Assembly (NCBI RefSeq): GCF_000017205.1
Contig: NC_009656.1
Span: 2,794,001 to 2,858,000 of the forward strand
Length of the DNA: 64,000 nt
Source of the DNA: Pseudomonas paraeruginosa PA7
GTDB taxonomy: Bacteria > Pseudomonadota > Gammaproteobacteria > Pseudomonadales > Pseudomonadaceae
Reading direction: 5' to 3'
Shown here: in pieces, positions 42,521 through 58,161 of the stretch
Layout: each line of letters starts with the position of its first letter
Numbering within the stretch: position 1 is the first letter of the stretch
Program-made: the position numbers and the translations under genes
Notes under the pieces: generated by a model
What the model saw: the letters and a program-made list of their open reading frames with translations, nothing else
The model's database searches: none
Told to the model about the DNA's origin: nothing

Positions 42521-44101
42521 ATGTCTGCCGTTTCCACCTCGTTGTTGCTTTTCCTCAACCTGCTGACCCCGGCCCAGGCCGCCCAGCCCGTGTCGCTGGC
42601 CGATGGCCGCATCGAGATCGCTGCCGGCGAGAGCCGCCAGCGCTACCTCGACCTTGCCCCCGGCGAGTTGCAGTTGCTCGACCTGGAGGTCGACCGCGGC
42701 CGCGTCCGCCTGCGCGCTACCACGCCCGACGGCAAGGCGTTGCGCGCGACGGAGCTGGCCGGACGCCAGTCGCTCGGCCTGCAGGCCGGTGAGCGCCAGG
42801 GCCTGCGCCTGACCTTCAGCGCCGACGAAGACACCGCGCTGACCCTGACCCCCACCCAGCGCCTCACCCCGCAGACCCCGGCGCTGGCCTCGCCGGCGCC
42901 GCAGAGCCCGACCCTGCAACGCCTGCAGGCGGAGCTTGCGGAAAAGCGCCCCGGCGCGCTGAAGGCGTTCTGGAAGCAGGTGGCGAAGCAGGGCACGCCG
43001 CTGGTGGAGCCGCTGGATGCCGAACGTGTGCTGGTCACCTTCCTCTGGCGCCAGCAGCGTCCCGGCGACGTGCGCCTGCTGTGGCCGACCCCGGAGCTCA
43101 ACACCCGCCGCTTCGAGGCCCTGGCCGGCAGCGACGTGCGCTACCTGAGCCTGCCGCTGCCCCGCGACGCGCGGGTTTCCTACCAGCTCAGCGCCGACCT
43201 GCCGGACCTGCAACAGGCCGATCGCGGCACCTTGCGCCTGGCGTTGCAGGCGGCGGCGCGGCCGGACCCGCTGAGCCGCACGCCGTGGCTCAACAGCCGC
43301 GCGCTGCCGCGGGCCGAGCAGGCCTCGCTGGTGCAGCTCGGCGGCGCCCCTGCCGAGACCTGGGACCAGCCGCGCAAGGACGTGCCGCGCGGCAAGGTGG
43401 AGCGCCTCGGCTATACCAGCCAGGCCCTGGCCAACCAGCGCCAGCTGACGCTCTACACGCCGCCGGGCTACGACCCAGAGGGCCAGCGCTATCCGCTGCT
43501 GGTGCTGTTCGACGAGGACCACTACGCGCGCGACGTACCGACCCCGACCATCCTCGACAACCTGATCGCCGCCGGGCGCATCCGCCCGACCCTGGCGGTG
43601 ATGGTCGGCAATGTCGACGCCAGCAGCCGGGGCCGCGAGCTGCCCTGCAACGAGGCCTTCGCCGACATGCTCGCCCATGAGCTGCTGCCCTGGTTGCAGC
43701 AGCGCTATGCATTGAGCGAGGAGCCTGCCGATCGCGTGCTTTCCGGTTCCAGCTACGGCGGGCTGGCCTCGGGCTGCATCGCCTACCGTTACCCGGAACG
43801 CTTCGGCAAGGTGCTGAGCCTGTCCGGCTCGTTCTGGTGGGGGCCGGACGAGCAGCAGCCGCAGTGGCTGGTACGGCAGTTCGCCGCTGGCGAGCGTTTG
43901 CCGCTGGCGTTCTTCCTCAGTTCCGGCCTGCTCGAGGAGCCCGAGGCGGACGGCATTCTCGGCAGCAACCGCAGCCTTCGCGCGGCGCTGCAAGGCAAGG
44001 GCTACCCGCTGCACTACCGCGAGTTCCCCGGCGGCCACGACTACGCGGCGTGGAGCCTGGAGCTTGCCGAAGGATTGCAGGCCTTGTTGCCGGCGCATTG
44101 A
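42521..44101 (+). CDS. Exported Fes-like esterase (alpha/beta hydrolase)
   Basis: 526 aa with signal peptide (STSLLLFLNLLTPAQA). An N-terminal PPC-like/Fes N domain (AAQPVSLADGRIEIAAGESR...; VTFLWRQQRPGDVRLLW) precedes the esterase domain: QLTLYTPPGYDPEGQRYPLL, FDEDHYARDVPTPTILDNLI, nucleophile elbow GSSYGG (Ser about 411) and a histidine near the end (GGHDYAAW). The family hydrolyses siderophore or acyl esters. A periplasmic role in iron release is a reasonable guess; substrate not shown by sequence. Confidence 0.85.
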   Translation: MSAVSTSLLLFLNLLTPAQAAQPVSLADGRIEIAAGESRQRYLDLAPGELQLLDLEVDRGRVRLRATTPDGKALRATELAGRQSLGLQAGERQGLRLTFSADEDTALTLTPTQRLTPQTPALASPAPQSPTLQRLQAELAEKRPGALKAFWKQVAKQGTPLVEPLDAERVLVTFLWRQQRPGDVRLLWPTPELNTRRFEALAGSDVRYLSLPLPRDARVSYQLSADLPDLQQADRGTLRLALQAAARPDPLSRTPWLNSRALPRAEQASLVQLGGAPAETWDQPRKDVPRGKVERLGYTSQALANQRQLTLYTPPGYDPEGQRYPLLVLFDEDHYARDVPTPTILDNLIAAGRIRPTLAVMVGNVDASSRGRELPCNEAFADMLAHELLPWLQQRYALSEEPADRVLSGSSYGGLASGCIAYRYPERFGKVLSLSGSFWWGPDEQQPQWLVRQFAAGERLPLAFFLSSGLLEEPEADGILGSNRSLRAALQGKGYPLHYREFPGGHDYAAWSLELAEGLQALLPAH

Positions 44102-44287
44102 GCAGGCTGGCTGGCGTGGGGCGGTTATCCGCCGTGCCGGGGTCAGGAGGTGGGAGAGGCCGTCCGGACTGGGCTCGCGATGCCCACTGCGTTGCGGAAT
44201 CGGAAAAAATCGCTCAAGGCCATTTGCCAGCGTCGGCGAATAGGGGACAATCGGCGTTCGCCCAATCGAACGACAAGGATGTTCTCG

Positions 44288-45205
44288 ATGCGCCGACTCT
44301 TGCGCCCGCTATTCTGCGCCGTGCTCTTCTGCCTCTACCCAGCGTTGGTCCAGGCTGCCGCCGAAAGCGAAATCCTCGCGCTGTTCCAGCGCTGGCAGGC
44401 CGCTCACGAACAACGCAGCGACAAGGCCCTGGAAGGGGTCTATGCGCCGCGCCTGGACTACTATGGCCGGGTCCAGGCGCGCGAGCGCACCCTCTCCGCC
44501 AAGCAGGCCTTCTTCGCCCGCCATCCCGACTTCGAGCAGCGCATCGTCGCTGCGCCGCAGATCGTGCCGGGTGACGAGGAGGGCCGCTACGAGGTGCGCT
44601 TCGTCAAGCAGGTGCGCCTCGACGGGCGCCTGCGCAACTATCCGGGGCTGCTCCTGGCCGAGCGCGCCGGGCCGGGCGATAGCTGGCGCTTCGTCGGCGA
44701 GAGCGACGAGATCACCCGCTACGCCGTCGATCCGCGGCGCACCCCGCTGGTTCGCGGCCGCTTCGCCGGGGCCGAGCCGGAATTCGCCTGGGTGGTGGCG
44801 CACGCGCCGAACAGCGCCGCGCTCTGCGATGAGTACGAAGACTGCCGCTGCGACCTCTGGAGCGCCGACGCGCGCGTCCCGCCCAAGCCGCTGGGCAGTT
44901 GCACCGGCGCGGTACTCAGCGTGCTCGGCGGCCTCGACGACAGCGGCCGCGAGCACCTGCAACTGCTGCGTACCTGGTGGACCAGCACCTGGACCAGGTC
45001 GTCGCTGCTGGAAATCCGCGACGGCCAGTGGGTGCGGGTGCTGCCGGACATCTCCACCACCTGGGACGATGCCGAGGCCGAGCTGGTGCTGTACAAGGCC
45101 GACCCGCGGCAGCCGGGCCGAGTGCTGGTGACCGAAACCGCGATGGACGACGAGGGCGACTGGAGCCACCGCACCCGCAGCGAGGCGCTGCGCCCCGTAC
45201 CCTGA
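44288..45205 (+). CDS. Exported protein of unknown function with SnoaL-like N-terminal part
   Basis: 305 aa. I use the ATG at 44288 because AAGGA lies eight bases upstream; an ATG at 44279 is also in frame. Signal peptide MRRLLRPLFCAVLFCLYPAL...VQAAAE. Residues about 28-130 (ILALFQRWQAAHEQRSDKAL...YAPRLDYYGR) look like a SnoaL/nuclear-transport-factor-2 type cone fold. The remainder contains a CDEYEDCRCDLWSA cysteine cluster. No function assigned. It stands alone between the esterase and gcsR. Confidence 0.75.
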   Translation: MRRLLRPLFCAVLFCLYPALVQAAAESEILALFQRWQAAHEQRSDKALEGVYAPRLDYYGRVQARERTLSAKQAFFARHPDFEQRIVAAPQIVPGDEEGRYEVRFVKQVRLDGRLRNYPGLLLAERAGPGDSWRFVGESDEITRYAVDPRRTPLVRGRFAGAEPEFAWVVAHAPNSAALCDEYEDCRCDLWSADARVPPKPLGSCTGAVLSVLGGLDDSGREHLQLLRTWWTSTWTRSSLLEIRDGQWVRVLPDISTTWDDAEAELVLYKADPRQPGRVLVTETAMDDEGDWSHRTRSEALRPVP

Positions 45206-45286
45206 CGCCGGCCCCTTGGGCTGGGCGGCGCCAGGCCGTACAATCGACGGCTTCATGGCGAGCGTCGCCGCAGTCCAGGTTCCCGC

Positions 45287-46822
<1,536 letters not shown>

Positions 46823-46829
46823 GGCAGGC

Positions 46830-48572
46830 TCAACCCTCGCTGGAATACACCGGCTTGCCGGCGAACCAGGTCTTCAGCACCTTGGTTTCGCCCAGTTGCG
46901 TCTCCGGCACCTCGAACACGTCGCGGTCGAGGACGATGAAGTCCGCCTGCTTGCCCGGTTCCAGGCTGCCGATCCGGCGTTCCAGGCCGATGGTCCGCGC
47001 GGCGTTGCGGGTGTAGGCGTAGAACATGGTCTGGCGGTCCAGGCGTTCGCCGGCGTTGAGCACGCCTTGCGGGCCCTTGCGGGTCACCGCCTGCTGGATG
47101 GCCTTCCACGGCGACAGGCTGGACACCGGCCAGTCGCTGGCCCCGGCGATGGTCGCGCCCTTGCTCAGCAGGGAGTGCGCCGGGTACTGGTAGCGGTAGG
47201 CGAAGGCGCTGATGTAGGGCTTCATCAGGTCCACCGTGGTTTCGTCGGCGGCGGCCCAGTACAGCTGCATCGAGGCGATCACGCCGAGCGGCCTGAAGCG
47301 CTCGAACTCCTTGGGATTGACCAGTTGCAGGTGGGTGATCGAGTGGGCGATGCCGCTGTCGCGGTCGCGCCGCGCCTGCTGCATGCCGTTCAGCGCCTCG
47401 CGCACCGCGCGGTCGCCGATGGCGTGGACGTGGACCAGCCAGCCGCGGGCGTCGGCGGCGCTGACCAGTTCGCCGAAGTGCGCCGGGTCGATCAGCAGTT
47501 CGCCCTTCTTCCGGCTGTTGCGGTAGGGCTCGAGGAGCGCGGCGGTCTGCGCCGGGTACTCCGGAACGCCGTCGGCGAACACCTTGATCCCCGGCAGGGT
47601 CAGGTTGGGGCTGCCGAGGAAGCGCTGGCGCACCTTGTCCAGCACCTCGAGGTCGGCCGGCCGGCTGCGCGGGTTGGCGACCAGGAGGGCGGCGACGTGG
47701 GCACTGAGCTCGCCGCCCTTGGCCAGCCGCTGGTAGACCGGTAGCACGCCGACGGTGTTCTCGTCGGGCCTGAGGCTGAACAGGGCATCGCCCGGCGAGC
47801 CATTGGCGGCCGGGTCCATCCACGCGGTCAGGCCCAGCGAGTTGCTGTAGCGCACCGCGCTGCGTCCGGCCTCGAGCATCCGTTCCGCGCTCGGCGCCGG
47901 CAGCACCGCGAGCACCGCGTCGAGGCCGGCATCGGCGAGGAAGCCGTTGGGGGTGAAGTCGGCGTCGTGGCCGATGGTGTTGCGTTGCTCCTCGGGCAGG
48001 GCGCGGACCCGCGCGGCGTCGATACCGGCGCGTTTCAGCATGGCGGCGTTGGCCCAGCCGGTGTGGTGGTCGCTGCCGATGAAGGCCAGCGGCTGGCCGG
48101 CCCATTCGCCGTGGTCGAAGCGCGCGCGGAAGTCCTTGACCTGGCTCCAGTAGGCACTGTGCATGCCGCTGACATCGAGCATGTCGCCATGTCGCGCCTT
48201 GCCGTTGTCGCGCCAGGCGCGCAGGCGCCGTTCCAGTTCGTCGAGGCCGACCTGTTCGTTGCCCATGTCCGCGCCGGCCAGCTCCAGGCCGCCGAACACC
48301 GCGTGCGAGTGGGTGTCGATCAGGCCGGGCATCAGGCGCCTGCCGCCGAGATCGACGACCTGGCTGTCGCCATCGGCCAGGGTGCGCAGCCTGGCCTCGT
48401 CGCCGACCGCGATGATCCGCCCGTCCTCCACCGCCAGGGCTTCGGCGAAAGGCTGCTGCGGATTGGCGGTGAAGATCCTGGCGTTGACCAGCAGCAGGTC
48501 GGCGGCGGCGAGGGCGTGCAGGGGCAGGGCCAGACAGGCCCCGGCGAGGAGGGTGGGTATCCGTGGCTTCAT
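46830..48572 (-). CDS. Exported amidohydrolase (YtcJ-like metal-dependent hydrolase)
   Basis: 580 aa with signal peptide (PRIPTLLAGACLALPLHALA). Amidohydrolase fold: N-terminal strand domain NARIFTANPQQPFAEALAVE, metal motif MPGLIDTHSHAVFGG, then VHVHAIGDRAVREAL with another ligand histidine and SDWPVSSLSPWKAI. Resembles the YtcJ/N-acyl amide hydrolase group. Substrate unknown. Convergent with gcsR (7 bp between stops) and divergent from the LysR gene. Confidence 0.85.
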   Translation of the reverse strand: MKPRIPTLLAGACLALPLHALAAADLLLVNARIFTANPQQPFAEALAVEDGRIIAVGDEARLRTLADGDSQVVDLGGRRLMPGLIDTHSHAVFGGLELAGADMGNEQVGLDELERRLRAWRDNGKARHGDMLDVSGMHSAYWSQVKDFRARFDHGEWAGQPLAFIGSDHHTGWANAAMLKRAGIDAARVRALPEEQRNTIGHDADFTPNGFLADAGLDAVLAVLPAPSAERMLEAGRSAVRYSNSLGLTAWMDPAANGSPGDALFSLRPDENTVGVLPVYQRLAKGGELSAHVAALLVANPRSRPADLEVLDKVRQRFLGSPNLTLPGIKVFADGVPEYPAQTAALLEPYRNSRKKGELLIDPAHFGELVSAADARGWLVHVHAIGDRAVREALNGMQQARRDRDSGIAHSITHLQLVNPKEFERFRPLGVIASMQLYWAAADETTVDLMKPYISAFAYRYQYPAHSLLSKGATIAGASDWPVSSLSPWKAIQQAVTRKGPQGVLNAGERLDRQTMFYAYTRNAARTIGLERRIGSLEPGKQADFIVLDRDVFEVPETQLGETKVLKTWFAGKPVYSSEG

Positions 48573-48689
48573 GGTGGTTTCCTTTGTTTCTTGCTCTTGT
48601 GTAGCGTGACCCGGGCGAGACTAGCCAAAGCGCCGGGCCGGCAGAACCGGGCGAGGCGCACAACACTTGTGCCGGAACGGAAGGAGTCG

Positions 48690-49613
48690 ATGGACAAATT
48701 GAATGCCCTGGCGATGTTCGTCGCCACTGCCGAAACCGGTAGCTTCAGCCGTGGCGCCGAGCGCCTGGGGAAGACTCCGTCGGCGCTGACCAAGGCCGTC
48801 GCCCACCTGGAAGCGGAACTCGGCGCCCGCCTGTTCGAGCGCACCACGCGCAGCCTGGCGCTGACCGAGGCCGGGCAGATCTACCTGGAGGCGGCCCGCC
48901 AGTCCCTGGAGACGCTGCGCACGGCGGGGCAGGAGATCGAACTGCTGGAGTCGGAGTTGCGTGGCGAACTGCGCCTCGCCGCGCCGCCGTCGTTCGCCGC
49001 GGCGTTCCTCCAGCAGGCCTGCGCCAGCTTCCTCGAGGCGCATCCGCGGATCAGCCTGCGGGTGGACCTCGACGAAACCTTCCTCGACCTCAGCGAGGGC
49101 GGCTACGACCTCGGCCTGCGCGACGGCCCCATCGACCTGCCGGGGCTGGTGGCGCGGCCGCTGGCGCCGAACCAGATCGTGCTTTGCGCGAGCCCCGCCT
49201 ACCTGGCGCGACAACCCGCGCCGCAAGGCCCGGAAGATTTCGAGCGGCACGCCTGGCTGGTGTTCCAGCACCCGTCCCTGGACCAGCACTTCTGGTGGAT
49301 GGAGCGCGGCGGCATACGCCAGCGCATCGACCAGCCGCGCCCGCGACTGGCCAGCGACAACTACGACTTCCTGCTCGCCCACCTGCTGGCCGGGCTGGGC
49401 CTGCAGTTCTGCCCGCAATGGAGCGTCGCGCCGCTGCTCGCCGAAGGGCGGCTGGTGCGCCTGCTCGGCGACCATCACTTCGACCCGGGGCCGTTCGGGC
49501 CTTCCATCCATGTCCTCTATCCGGGGCACCGGCGCAACACGCGCAAGGTCCGCGCGTTTCTCGAGCACCTGCGCGCCAGCCTGGAACGGCAAGGGCTCTG
49601 CGAGCGGCTGTAA
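48690..49613 (+). CDS. LysR-family transcriptional regulator
   Basis: 307 aa. ATG at 48690 after GGAAGGAG. N-terminal winged helix-turn-helix (LAMFVATAETGSFSRGAERL, GKTPSALTKAVAHLE, ERTTRSLALTEAG) and a LysR substrate-binding domain of the CrgA-like subgroup. The much longer open frame upstream is antisense to the amidohydrolase and is not used. Likely controls the divergent amidohydrolase gene and itself. Its stop lies within the first candidate GcsR site. Confidence 0.9.
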   Translation: MDKLNALAMFVATAETGSFSRGAERLGKTPSALTKAVAHLEAELGARLFERTTRSLALTEAGQIYLEAARQSLETLRTAGQEIELLESELRGELRLAAPPSFAAAFLQQACASFLEAHPRISLRVDLDETFLDLSEGGYDLGLRDGPIDLPGLVARPLAPNQIVLCASPAYLARQPAPQGPEDFERHAWLVFQHPSLDQHFWWMERGGIRQRIDQPRPRLASDNYDFLLAHLLAGLGLQFCPQWSVAPLLAEGRLVRLLGDHHFDPGPFGPSIHVLYPGHRRNTRKVRAFLEHLRASLERQGLCERL

Positions 49614-49727
49614 CGCTTCGGCTACGACTGGAACGAATTCGTTCCGATCGCGCGAAAATCCTTTGCCATCAGGCGTTTGCCCCTGGGCTCGGGAAATGTC
49701 CGGTGGGTCTGTAACGGAAACGTTCCA
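49609..49727 (+). promoter_or_regulatory. GcsR binding-site cluster upstream of gcvH2
   Basis: Three 18-mers fit the form TGTAACG-N4-CGTTCCG: 49609-49626 (TGTAACGCTTCGGCTACG, right half weak), 49629-49646 (TGGAACGAATTCGTTCCG, near perfect dyad) and 49710-49727 (TGTAACGGAAACGTTCCA). Sites 1 and 2 are 20 bp apart. Published GcsR binding is to tandem repeats of this type upstream of the gcs2 operon. Confidence 0.8.
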
Positions 49728-49746
49728 GAAAGGCGGGTGCGGGTTT

Positions 49747-49779
49747 CCCGCCGCCCGGGGCCAGCCCCCGGGCGGCGGG
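49747..49779 (+). repeat. Perfect 13-bp GC-only inverted repeat between enhancer sites and promoter
   Basis: CCCGCCGCCCGGG (49747-49759) and CCCGGGCGGCGGG (49767-49779) with a seven-base spacer. No U tract follows, so it is not a normal terminator. It lies between the last GcsR site and the -24 box; it might terminate read-through from the LysR gene or shape the DNA. Confidence 0.7.
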
Positions 49780-49792
49780 GGCGGGCGCCGCT

Positions 49793-49808
49793 TGGCACCT
49801 TGCTTGCT
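49793..49808 (+). promoter_or_regulatory. Sigma-54 promoter of the gcvH2 operon
   Basis: TGGCACCTTGCTTGCT contains the -24 TGGCAC and -12 TTGCT elements at exact sigma-54 spacing. It is 64 bp upstream of the gcvH2 ATG. Together with the GcsR sites it shows activator-dependent expression. Confidence 0.88.
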
Positions 49809-49871
49809 ACGGGCTGCCGCAGAACAAAGTCCCGTCCCGACCGGGCGACCCGCTGACAATGAGGATCCAGC

Positions 49872-50255
49872 ATGAGCAAGTTGCGCTTTACCACCGACCA
49901 CGAATGGCTGCGCCAGGACGACGACGGGCTGCTGACCGTCGGCATCACCGCCTACGCCCAGGACGCCCTCGGTGACGTGGTATTCGTGCAGTTGCCGGAG
50001 CTCGGCGAACACGCCGCCGGCAGCGAAGTGGCGGTGCTGGAGTCGGTCAAGGCCGCCAGCAACATCCTGATGCCGCTGGACGGCGAGGTGGTGGCGATCA
50101 ACGACGCGCTGCCGGATACCCCGGAGCTGGTCAACCAGGATCCGCTCGGCGAGGCCTGGTTCTTCCGCTTCCGCCCGGCCGACGCCGGCGCCTGGGAAAA
50201 GCTGCTCGACCAGGCCGCCTACGACCGCCTGCTCAACGCCAACGCCGACGCCTGA
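49872..50255 (+). CDS. gcvH2: Glycine cleavage H protein
   Basis: 127-aa lipoyl carrier of the glycine cleavage complex, shuttling the aminomethyl group between P, T and L proteins in the cytoplasm. Lipoyl-lysine is Lys60 in [10 protein letters not shown]. Family landmarks [25 protein letters not shown] and [20 protein letters not shown] are all present. First gene of the five-gene operon, 10 bp before gcvP2. Probably the catabolic isozyme set, given the separate sigma-54/GcsR control. Confidence 0.96.
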   Translation: MSKLRFTTDHEWLRQDDDGLLTVGITAYAQDALGDVVFVQLPELGEHAAGSEVAVLESVKAASNILMPLDGEVVAINDALPDTPELVNQDPLGEAWFFRFRPADAGAWEKLLDQAAYDRLLNANADA

Positions 50256-50265
50256 GGATCCCGTC

Positions 50266-53145
<2,880 letters not shown>

Positions 53146-53287
53146 CGGACGAGGAGGGCGCCGCCAGCGGCGGCGTCCTTCCGTTTCCGGCGATACCCCT
53201 TTCCCGGCGCCGCGCTTGCGTAGCGGCGCCGCGGCCACGCTCGCGCCAGCGAGCGTCCTGACACCGACACGACAAGAGGCCAGCGCC

Positions 53288-54544
53288 ATGTTCAGCAAGC
53301 ATGACCAGATCCGCGGCTACGACGACGAACTGCTCGCCGCGATGGACGCCGAAGACCGGCGGCAGGAAGACCACATCGAACTGATCGCCTCGGAGAACTA
53401 CGCCAGCAAGCGGGTCATGCAGGCGCAGGGCAGCGGCCTGACCAACAAGTATGCCGAGGGCTATCCGGGCAAGCGCTACTACGGCGGCTGCGAACACGTC
53501 GACAAGGTCGAGCGGCTGGCCATCGACCGCGCCAGGCAACTGTTCGGCGCCGACTACGCCAACGTCCAGCCGCACTCCGGCTCCTCGGCCAACGCCGCGG
53601 TGTACCTGGCGCTGCTCAACGCCGGCGACACCATCCTCGGCATGAGCCTGGCCCATGGCGGTCATCTCACCCACGGCGCCAAGGTGTCCTCCTCCGGCAA
53701 GCTGTACAACGCCGTGCAGTACGGCCTGGACACCGCCACCGGGCTGATCGACTACGACGAAGTCGAGCGCCTGGCCGTGGAGCATAAGCCGAAGATGATC
53801 GTCGCCGGCTTCTCCGCCTACTCCAAGACCCTCGACTTCCCGCGCTTCCGCGCCATCGCCGACAAGGTCGGCGCGCTGCTGTTCGTCGACATGGCCCACG
53901 TCGCCGGGCTGGTCGCCGCCGGCCTCTACCCGAACCCGATCCCCTTCGCCGACGTGGTCACCACCACCACCCACAAGACCCTGCGCGGCCCGCGCGGCGG
54001 CCTGATCCTGGCGCGCGCCAACGAGGAGATCGAGAAGAAGCTCAACTCCGCGGTATTCCCCGGCGCCCAGGGCGGCCCGCTGATGCACGTGATCGCGGCC
54101 AAGGCGGTGTGCTTCAAGGAAGCGCTGGAACCGGGCTTCAAAGACTACCAGGCGCAGGTGATCCGCAACGCCCGAGCGATGGCCGAGGTATTCATCGGGC
54201 GCGGCTACGACGTGGTTTCCGGCGGTACCGACAACCACCTGATGCTGATCAGCCTGGTGAAGCAGGGCCTGACCGGCAAGGCCGCCGACGCTGCGCTCGG
54301 CGCGGCGCACATCACGGTGAACAAGAACGCCGTGCCGAACGACCCGCAGAGCCCGTTCGTCACCTCCGGCATCCGCATCGGCACCCCGGCGGTGACCACT
54401 CGCGGTTTCCGCGAGGGCGAGTGCCGAGAACTGGCCGGCTGGATCTGCGACATCCTCGACGACATCGACAATCCCGAGGTCAGCGAACGGGTCAGGGGCC
54501 AGGTCGGCGAATTCTGCCGGCACTTCCCGGTCTACGCTGATTGA
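53288..54544 (+). CDS. glyA2: Serine hydroxymethyltransferase
   Basis: 418-aa PLP enzyme converting glycine and methylene-tetrahydrofolate to serine, linking glycine cleavage to serine breakdown. The ATG at 53288 gives the normal N-terminus ([20 protein letters not shown]). Signature [13 protein letters not shown] lysine is Lys230 in [15 protein letters not shown]. Lies 142 bp after gcvP2 in the same direction. One of probably several glyA paralogues in the genome. Confidence 0.95.
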   Translation: MFSKHDQIRGYDDELLAAMDAEDRRQEDHIELIASENYASKRVMQAQGSGLTNKYAEGYPGKRYYGGCEHVDKVERLAIDRARQLFGADYANVQPHSGSSANAAVYLALLNAGDTILGMSLAHGGHLTHGAKVSSSGKLYNAVQYGLDTATGLIDYDEVERLAVEHKPKMIVAGFSAYSKTLDFPRFRAIADKVGALLFVDMAHVAGLVAAGLYPNPIPFADVVTTTTHKTLRGPRGGLILARANEEIEKKLNSAVFPGAQGGPLMHVIAAKAVCFKEALEPGFKDYQAQVIRNARAMAEVFIGRGYDVVSGGTDNHLMLISLVKQGLTGKAADAALGAAHITVNKNAVPNDPQSPFVTSGIRIGTPAVTTRGFREGECRELAGWICDILDDIDNPEVSERVRGQVGEFCRHFPVYAD

Positions 54545-54591
54545 ACAGGAGCGCCGCCGTGGTGGCGGCCAATCCGCAAGCGGAGACGAGC

Positions 54592-55968
<1,377 letters not shown>

Positions 55969-56060
55969 ACCGCGCCGCTGCGCCGGCGCTTCTTTTTTCT
56001 TTCCCGACAATCGATCGCGGCTCTCCGGCAGAAGGAGACCGGGATGCCATGGAGTGAAGC

Positions 56061-57182
56061 ATGACCGCAGAAACCCTCGCCAAGACGCCCCTGCACGCCC
56101 TGCACCTGGAACTGGGGGCGAAGATGGTGCCCTTCGCCGGCTACGACATGCCGGTGCAGTACCCGGCCGGAGTACTCAAGGAGCACCTGCACACCCGCGA
56201 GCAGGCCGGTCTGTTCGATGTCTCGCACATGGGCCAGATCCGCCTGGCGGGCGCCGATGCGGCGCTGGCGCTGGAAAGCCTGGTGCCGGTGGACATCCTC
56301 GACCTGCCGGTGGGCCAGCAGCGCTACGCATTGTTCACCGACGAGCAGGGCGGGATCCTCGACGACCTGATGGTGGCCAACCTCGGCGATTGCCTGCTGC
56401 TGGTGGTCAACGCCGCCTGCAAGCACCAGGACCTGGCGCACCTGCGTCGGCACCTGGAGGGCCGCTGCAGCGTCGAGCCGCTGTTCGAGGAGCGTGCCTT
56501 GCTCGCCCTCCAGGGCCCGGCGGCGGTGCGCGTGCTGGAGCGCCTGGCGCCGCAGGTGGCGCAGATGACCTTCATGCAGTTCGCTCGCGTCGAGCTGCTC
56601 GGCCAGGACTGCTACGTCAGCCGCTCCGGCTACACCGGTGAAGACGGCTACGAGATCTCCGTGCCCGCCGAGCACGCCGAGGCCCTGGCCCGGCGCCTGC
56701 TGGCCGAGCCGGAAGTGGCGCCGATCGGCCTCGGCGCGCGCGACTCGCTGCGCCTGGAAGCCGGCCTGTGCCTCTACGGCCACGACATGGACAGCGCCAC
56801 CACGCCGGTCGAAGCCAGCCTCGGCTGGGCCATTTCCAAGGCGCGCCGCGCCGACGGTGTGCGCGCCGGCGGCTTCCCCGGCGCCGAGCGGATCTTCGCC
56901 CAGCAGGCGCAGGGCGTCGCCAGCAAGCGCGTCGGTTTCCTGCCGCAGGGGCGGATGCCGGTGCGCGAGGGCGCCGAGATCGTCGACGCCGACGGCCGGG
57001 TGATCGGCAAGGTCAGCAGCGGCGGTTTCGGCCCGACCCTCAACGCGCCGCTGGCCATGGGCTACGTGCCGAGCGCGCTGGCCGGGCTGGGCAGCGAGGT
57101 GACGGCGATGGTGCGTGGCAAGCCGGTGACCCTGGTGGTCAGCAAGATGCCGTTCGTGGCGCAGCGCTATTACCGAGGCTGA
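56061..57182 (+). CDS. gcvT2: Aminomethyltransferase, glycine cleavage T protein
   Basis: 373 aa. Transfers the one-carbon unit from aminomethyl-lipoyl-H protein to tetrahydrofolate, releasing ammonia. N-terminal KTPLHALHLELGAKMVPFAG and DMPVQYPAGVLKEHLHTREQ, folate-site region VSRSGYTGEDGYEISVP and LGARDSLRLEAGLCLYGHDM are typical. Last gene of the operon, 92 bp after sdaA. No L-protein gene is in the window; lpd is shared from elsewhere. Confidence 0.95.
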   Translation: MTAETLAKTPLHALHLELGAKMVPFAGYDMPVQYPAGVLKEHLHTREQAGLFDVSHMGQIRLAGADAALALESLVPVDILDLPVGQQRYALFTDEQGGILDDLMVANLGDCLLLVVNAACKHQDLAHLRRHLEGRCSVEPLFEERALLALQGPAAVRVLERLAPQVAQMTFMQFARVELLGQDCYVSRSGYTGEDGYEISVPAEHAEALARRLLAEPEVAPIGLGARDSLRLEAGLCLYGHDMDSATTPVEASLGWAISKARRADGVRAGGFPGAERIFAQQAQGVASKRVGFLPQGRMPVREGAEIVDADGRVIGKVSSGGFGPTLNAPLAMGYVPSALAGLGSEVTAMVRGKPVTLVVSKMPFVAQRYYRG

Positions 57183-57292
57183 CTCGCGGCGCCCTTCGCC
57201 GCTCGTGCGGGGGAGGGCGCGCCTGCCGGGAGCGGGCGGGCCGCGGTTCGGCCCAGTGCCTTTTTTCCACCGCGCTGCGTCGGCGCTGACGT

Positions 57293-57997
57293 TCAGGAAT
57301 GCTTCGGCCGTTGCCGTTGCAGGCCCAGCTTCTTGGCCCGGTGGAACACCGCCGCGCGGCTCTTGCCGGTCTGCTGGGCACACCACAGCGAGCCGCGTTG
57401 CTGGTAGTGCTGGCGCAACAGGTCCTCTTCGGATTTGCTCCAGGTCGCATTGCCGCGATCGCGCTGGCTGTGCGGGGAAAGCTCCTCGGCCTTGCTGGCG
57501 ACGCTCTGGTAGCTGCGCCCGAGCATGTAGGCGCACCAGGCCAGGCTGCGCTTGCTGCCGTGGCGGCGGATGAACTCGACCTCTTCACTGGACCAGGCGG
57601 CCGGCGTCGTCGGCGTCGCCTTGCGGTCCAGGGTACGGGCCAGGGCCGCGCGGGCGCGGGCCACCGCCTGGTCGCCGGGATTGTTCCGCCGGGTCACGCC
57701 GAGGGCGCGGCGCCAGCGCCCGACCAGGCTCGGGCTGAAGCCCCACCAGAACTGCACCGACTCGGCGCATTCGGTACGCACCGCGCGCAACAGGTCGCCG
57801 CAGAGAATCGGCGAAGGTCGACCGCTGCGCTTGCGTGTCGGCCAGCGGAACAGCCCGTCGGTGAAGCCGCCGACTTCGACGGCGCCTTCCAGTTCGTCGA
57901 CCAGCCAGTCGCCGGGGATCACCAGGGGACTGGTGTAGGGCGCGCCGAGCAGCAGGTGATTGATGGTAGCGACAGAGGTAGGGGTGTCTGCAGTCAT
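57293..57997 (-). CDS. Hypothetical protein with Myb/SANT-like C-terminal segments
   Basis: 234 aa from the ATG at 57997 (the longer open frame runs antisense through the neighbouring intergenic region). The N-terminal 90 residues have no recognised domain (WLVDELEGAVEVGGFTDGLF). The second half holds two Trp-spaced helical units, AAWSSEEVEFIRRHGSKRSL and ATWSKSEEDLLRQHYQQRGS, like Myb/SANT or Trihelix DNA-binding repeats, and a basic end. A DNA-binding role is likely; targets unknown. Confidence 0.75.
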   Translation of the reverse strand: MTADTPTSVATINHLLLGAPYTSPLVIPGDWLVDELEGAVEVGGFTDGLFRWPTRKRSGRPSPILCGDLLRAVRTECAESVQFWWGFSPSLVGRWRRALGVTRRNNPGDQAVARARAALARTLDRKATPTTPAAWSSEEVEFIRRHGSKRSLAWCAYMLGRSYQSVASKAEELSPHSQRDRGNATWSKSEEDLLRQHYQQRGSLWCAQQTGKSRAAVFHRAKKLGLQRQRPKHS

Positions 57998-58161
57998 GGG
58001 ACGATCCTTGCTGATACCGGGCCAGTCGTGCCGGCCATATCCCTGAGAGCGGCGCCGCTGCGTGGCCGGCGACGTCGCGTTCGCTTCCCGTGGTTCGGGT
58101 GGTGTTCCGGCGTGTGGCGACTGCCTGTCGCCCCATGCCCGGAAGAGGCGGGATGCCGCAC

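Noticed and set aside
47967..48689. Long plus-strand extension upstream of the LysR gene
   Set aside because: It is antisense to the amidohydrolase; the helix-turn-helix begins right after the ATG at 48690, which has a good ribosome site.
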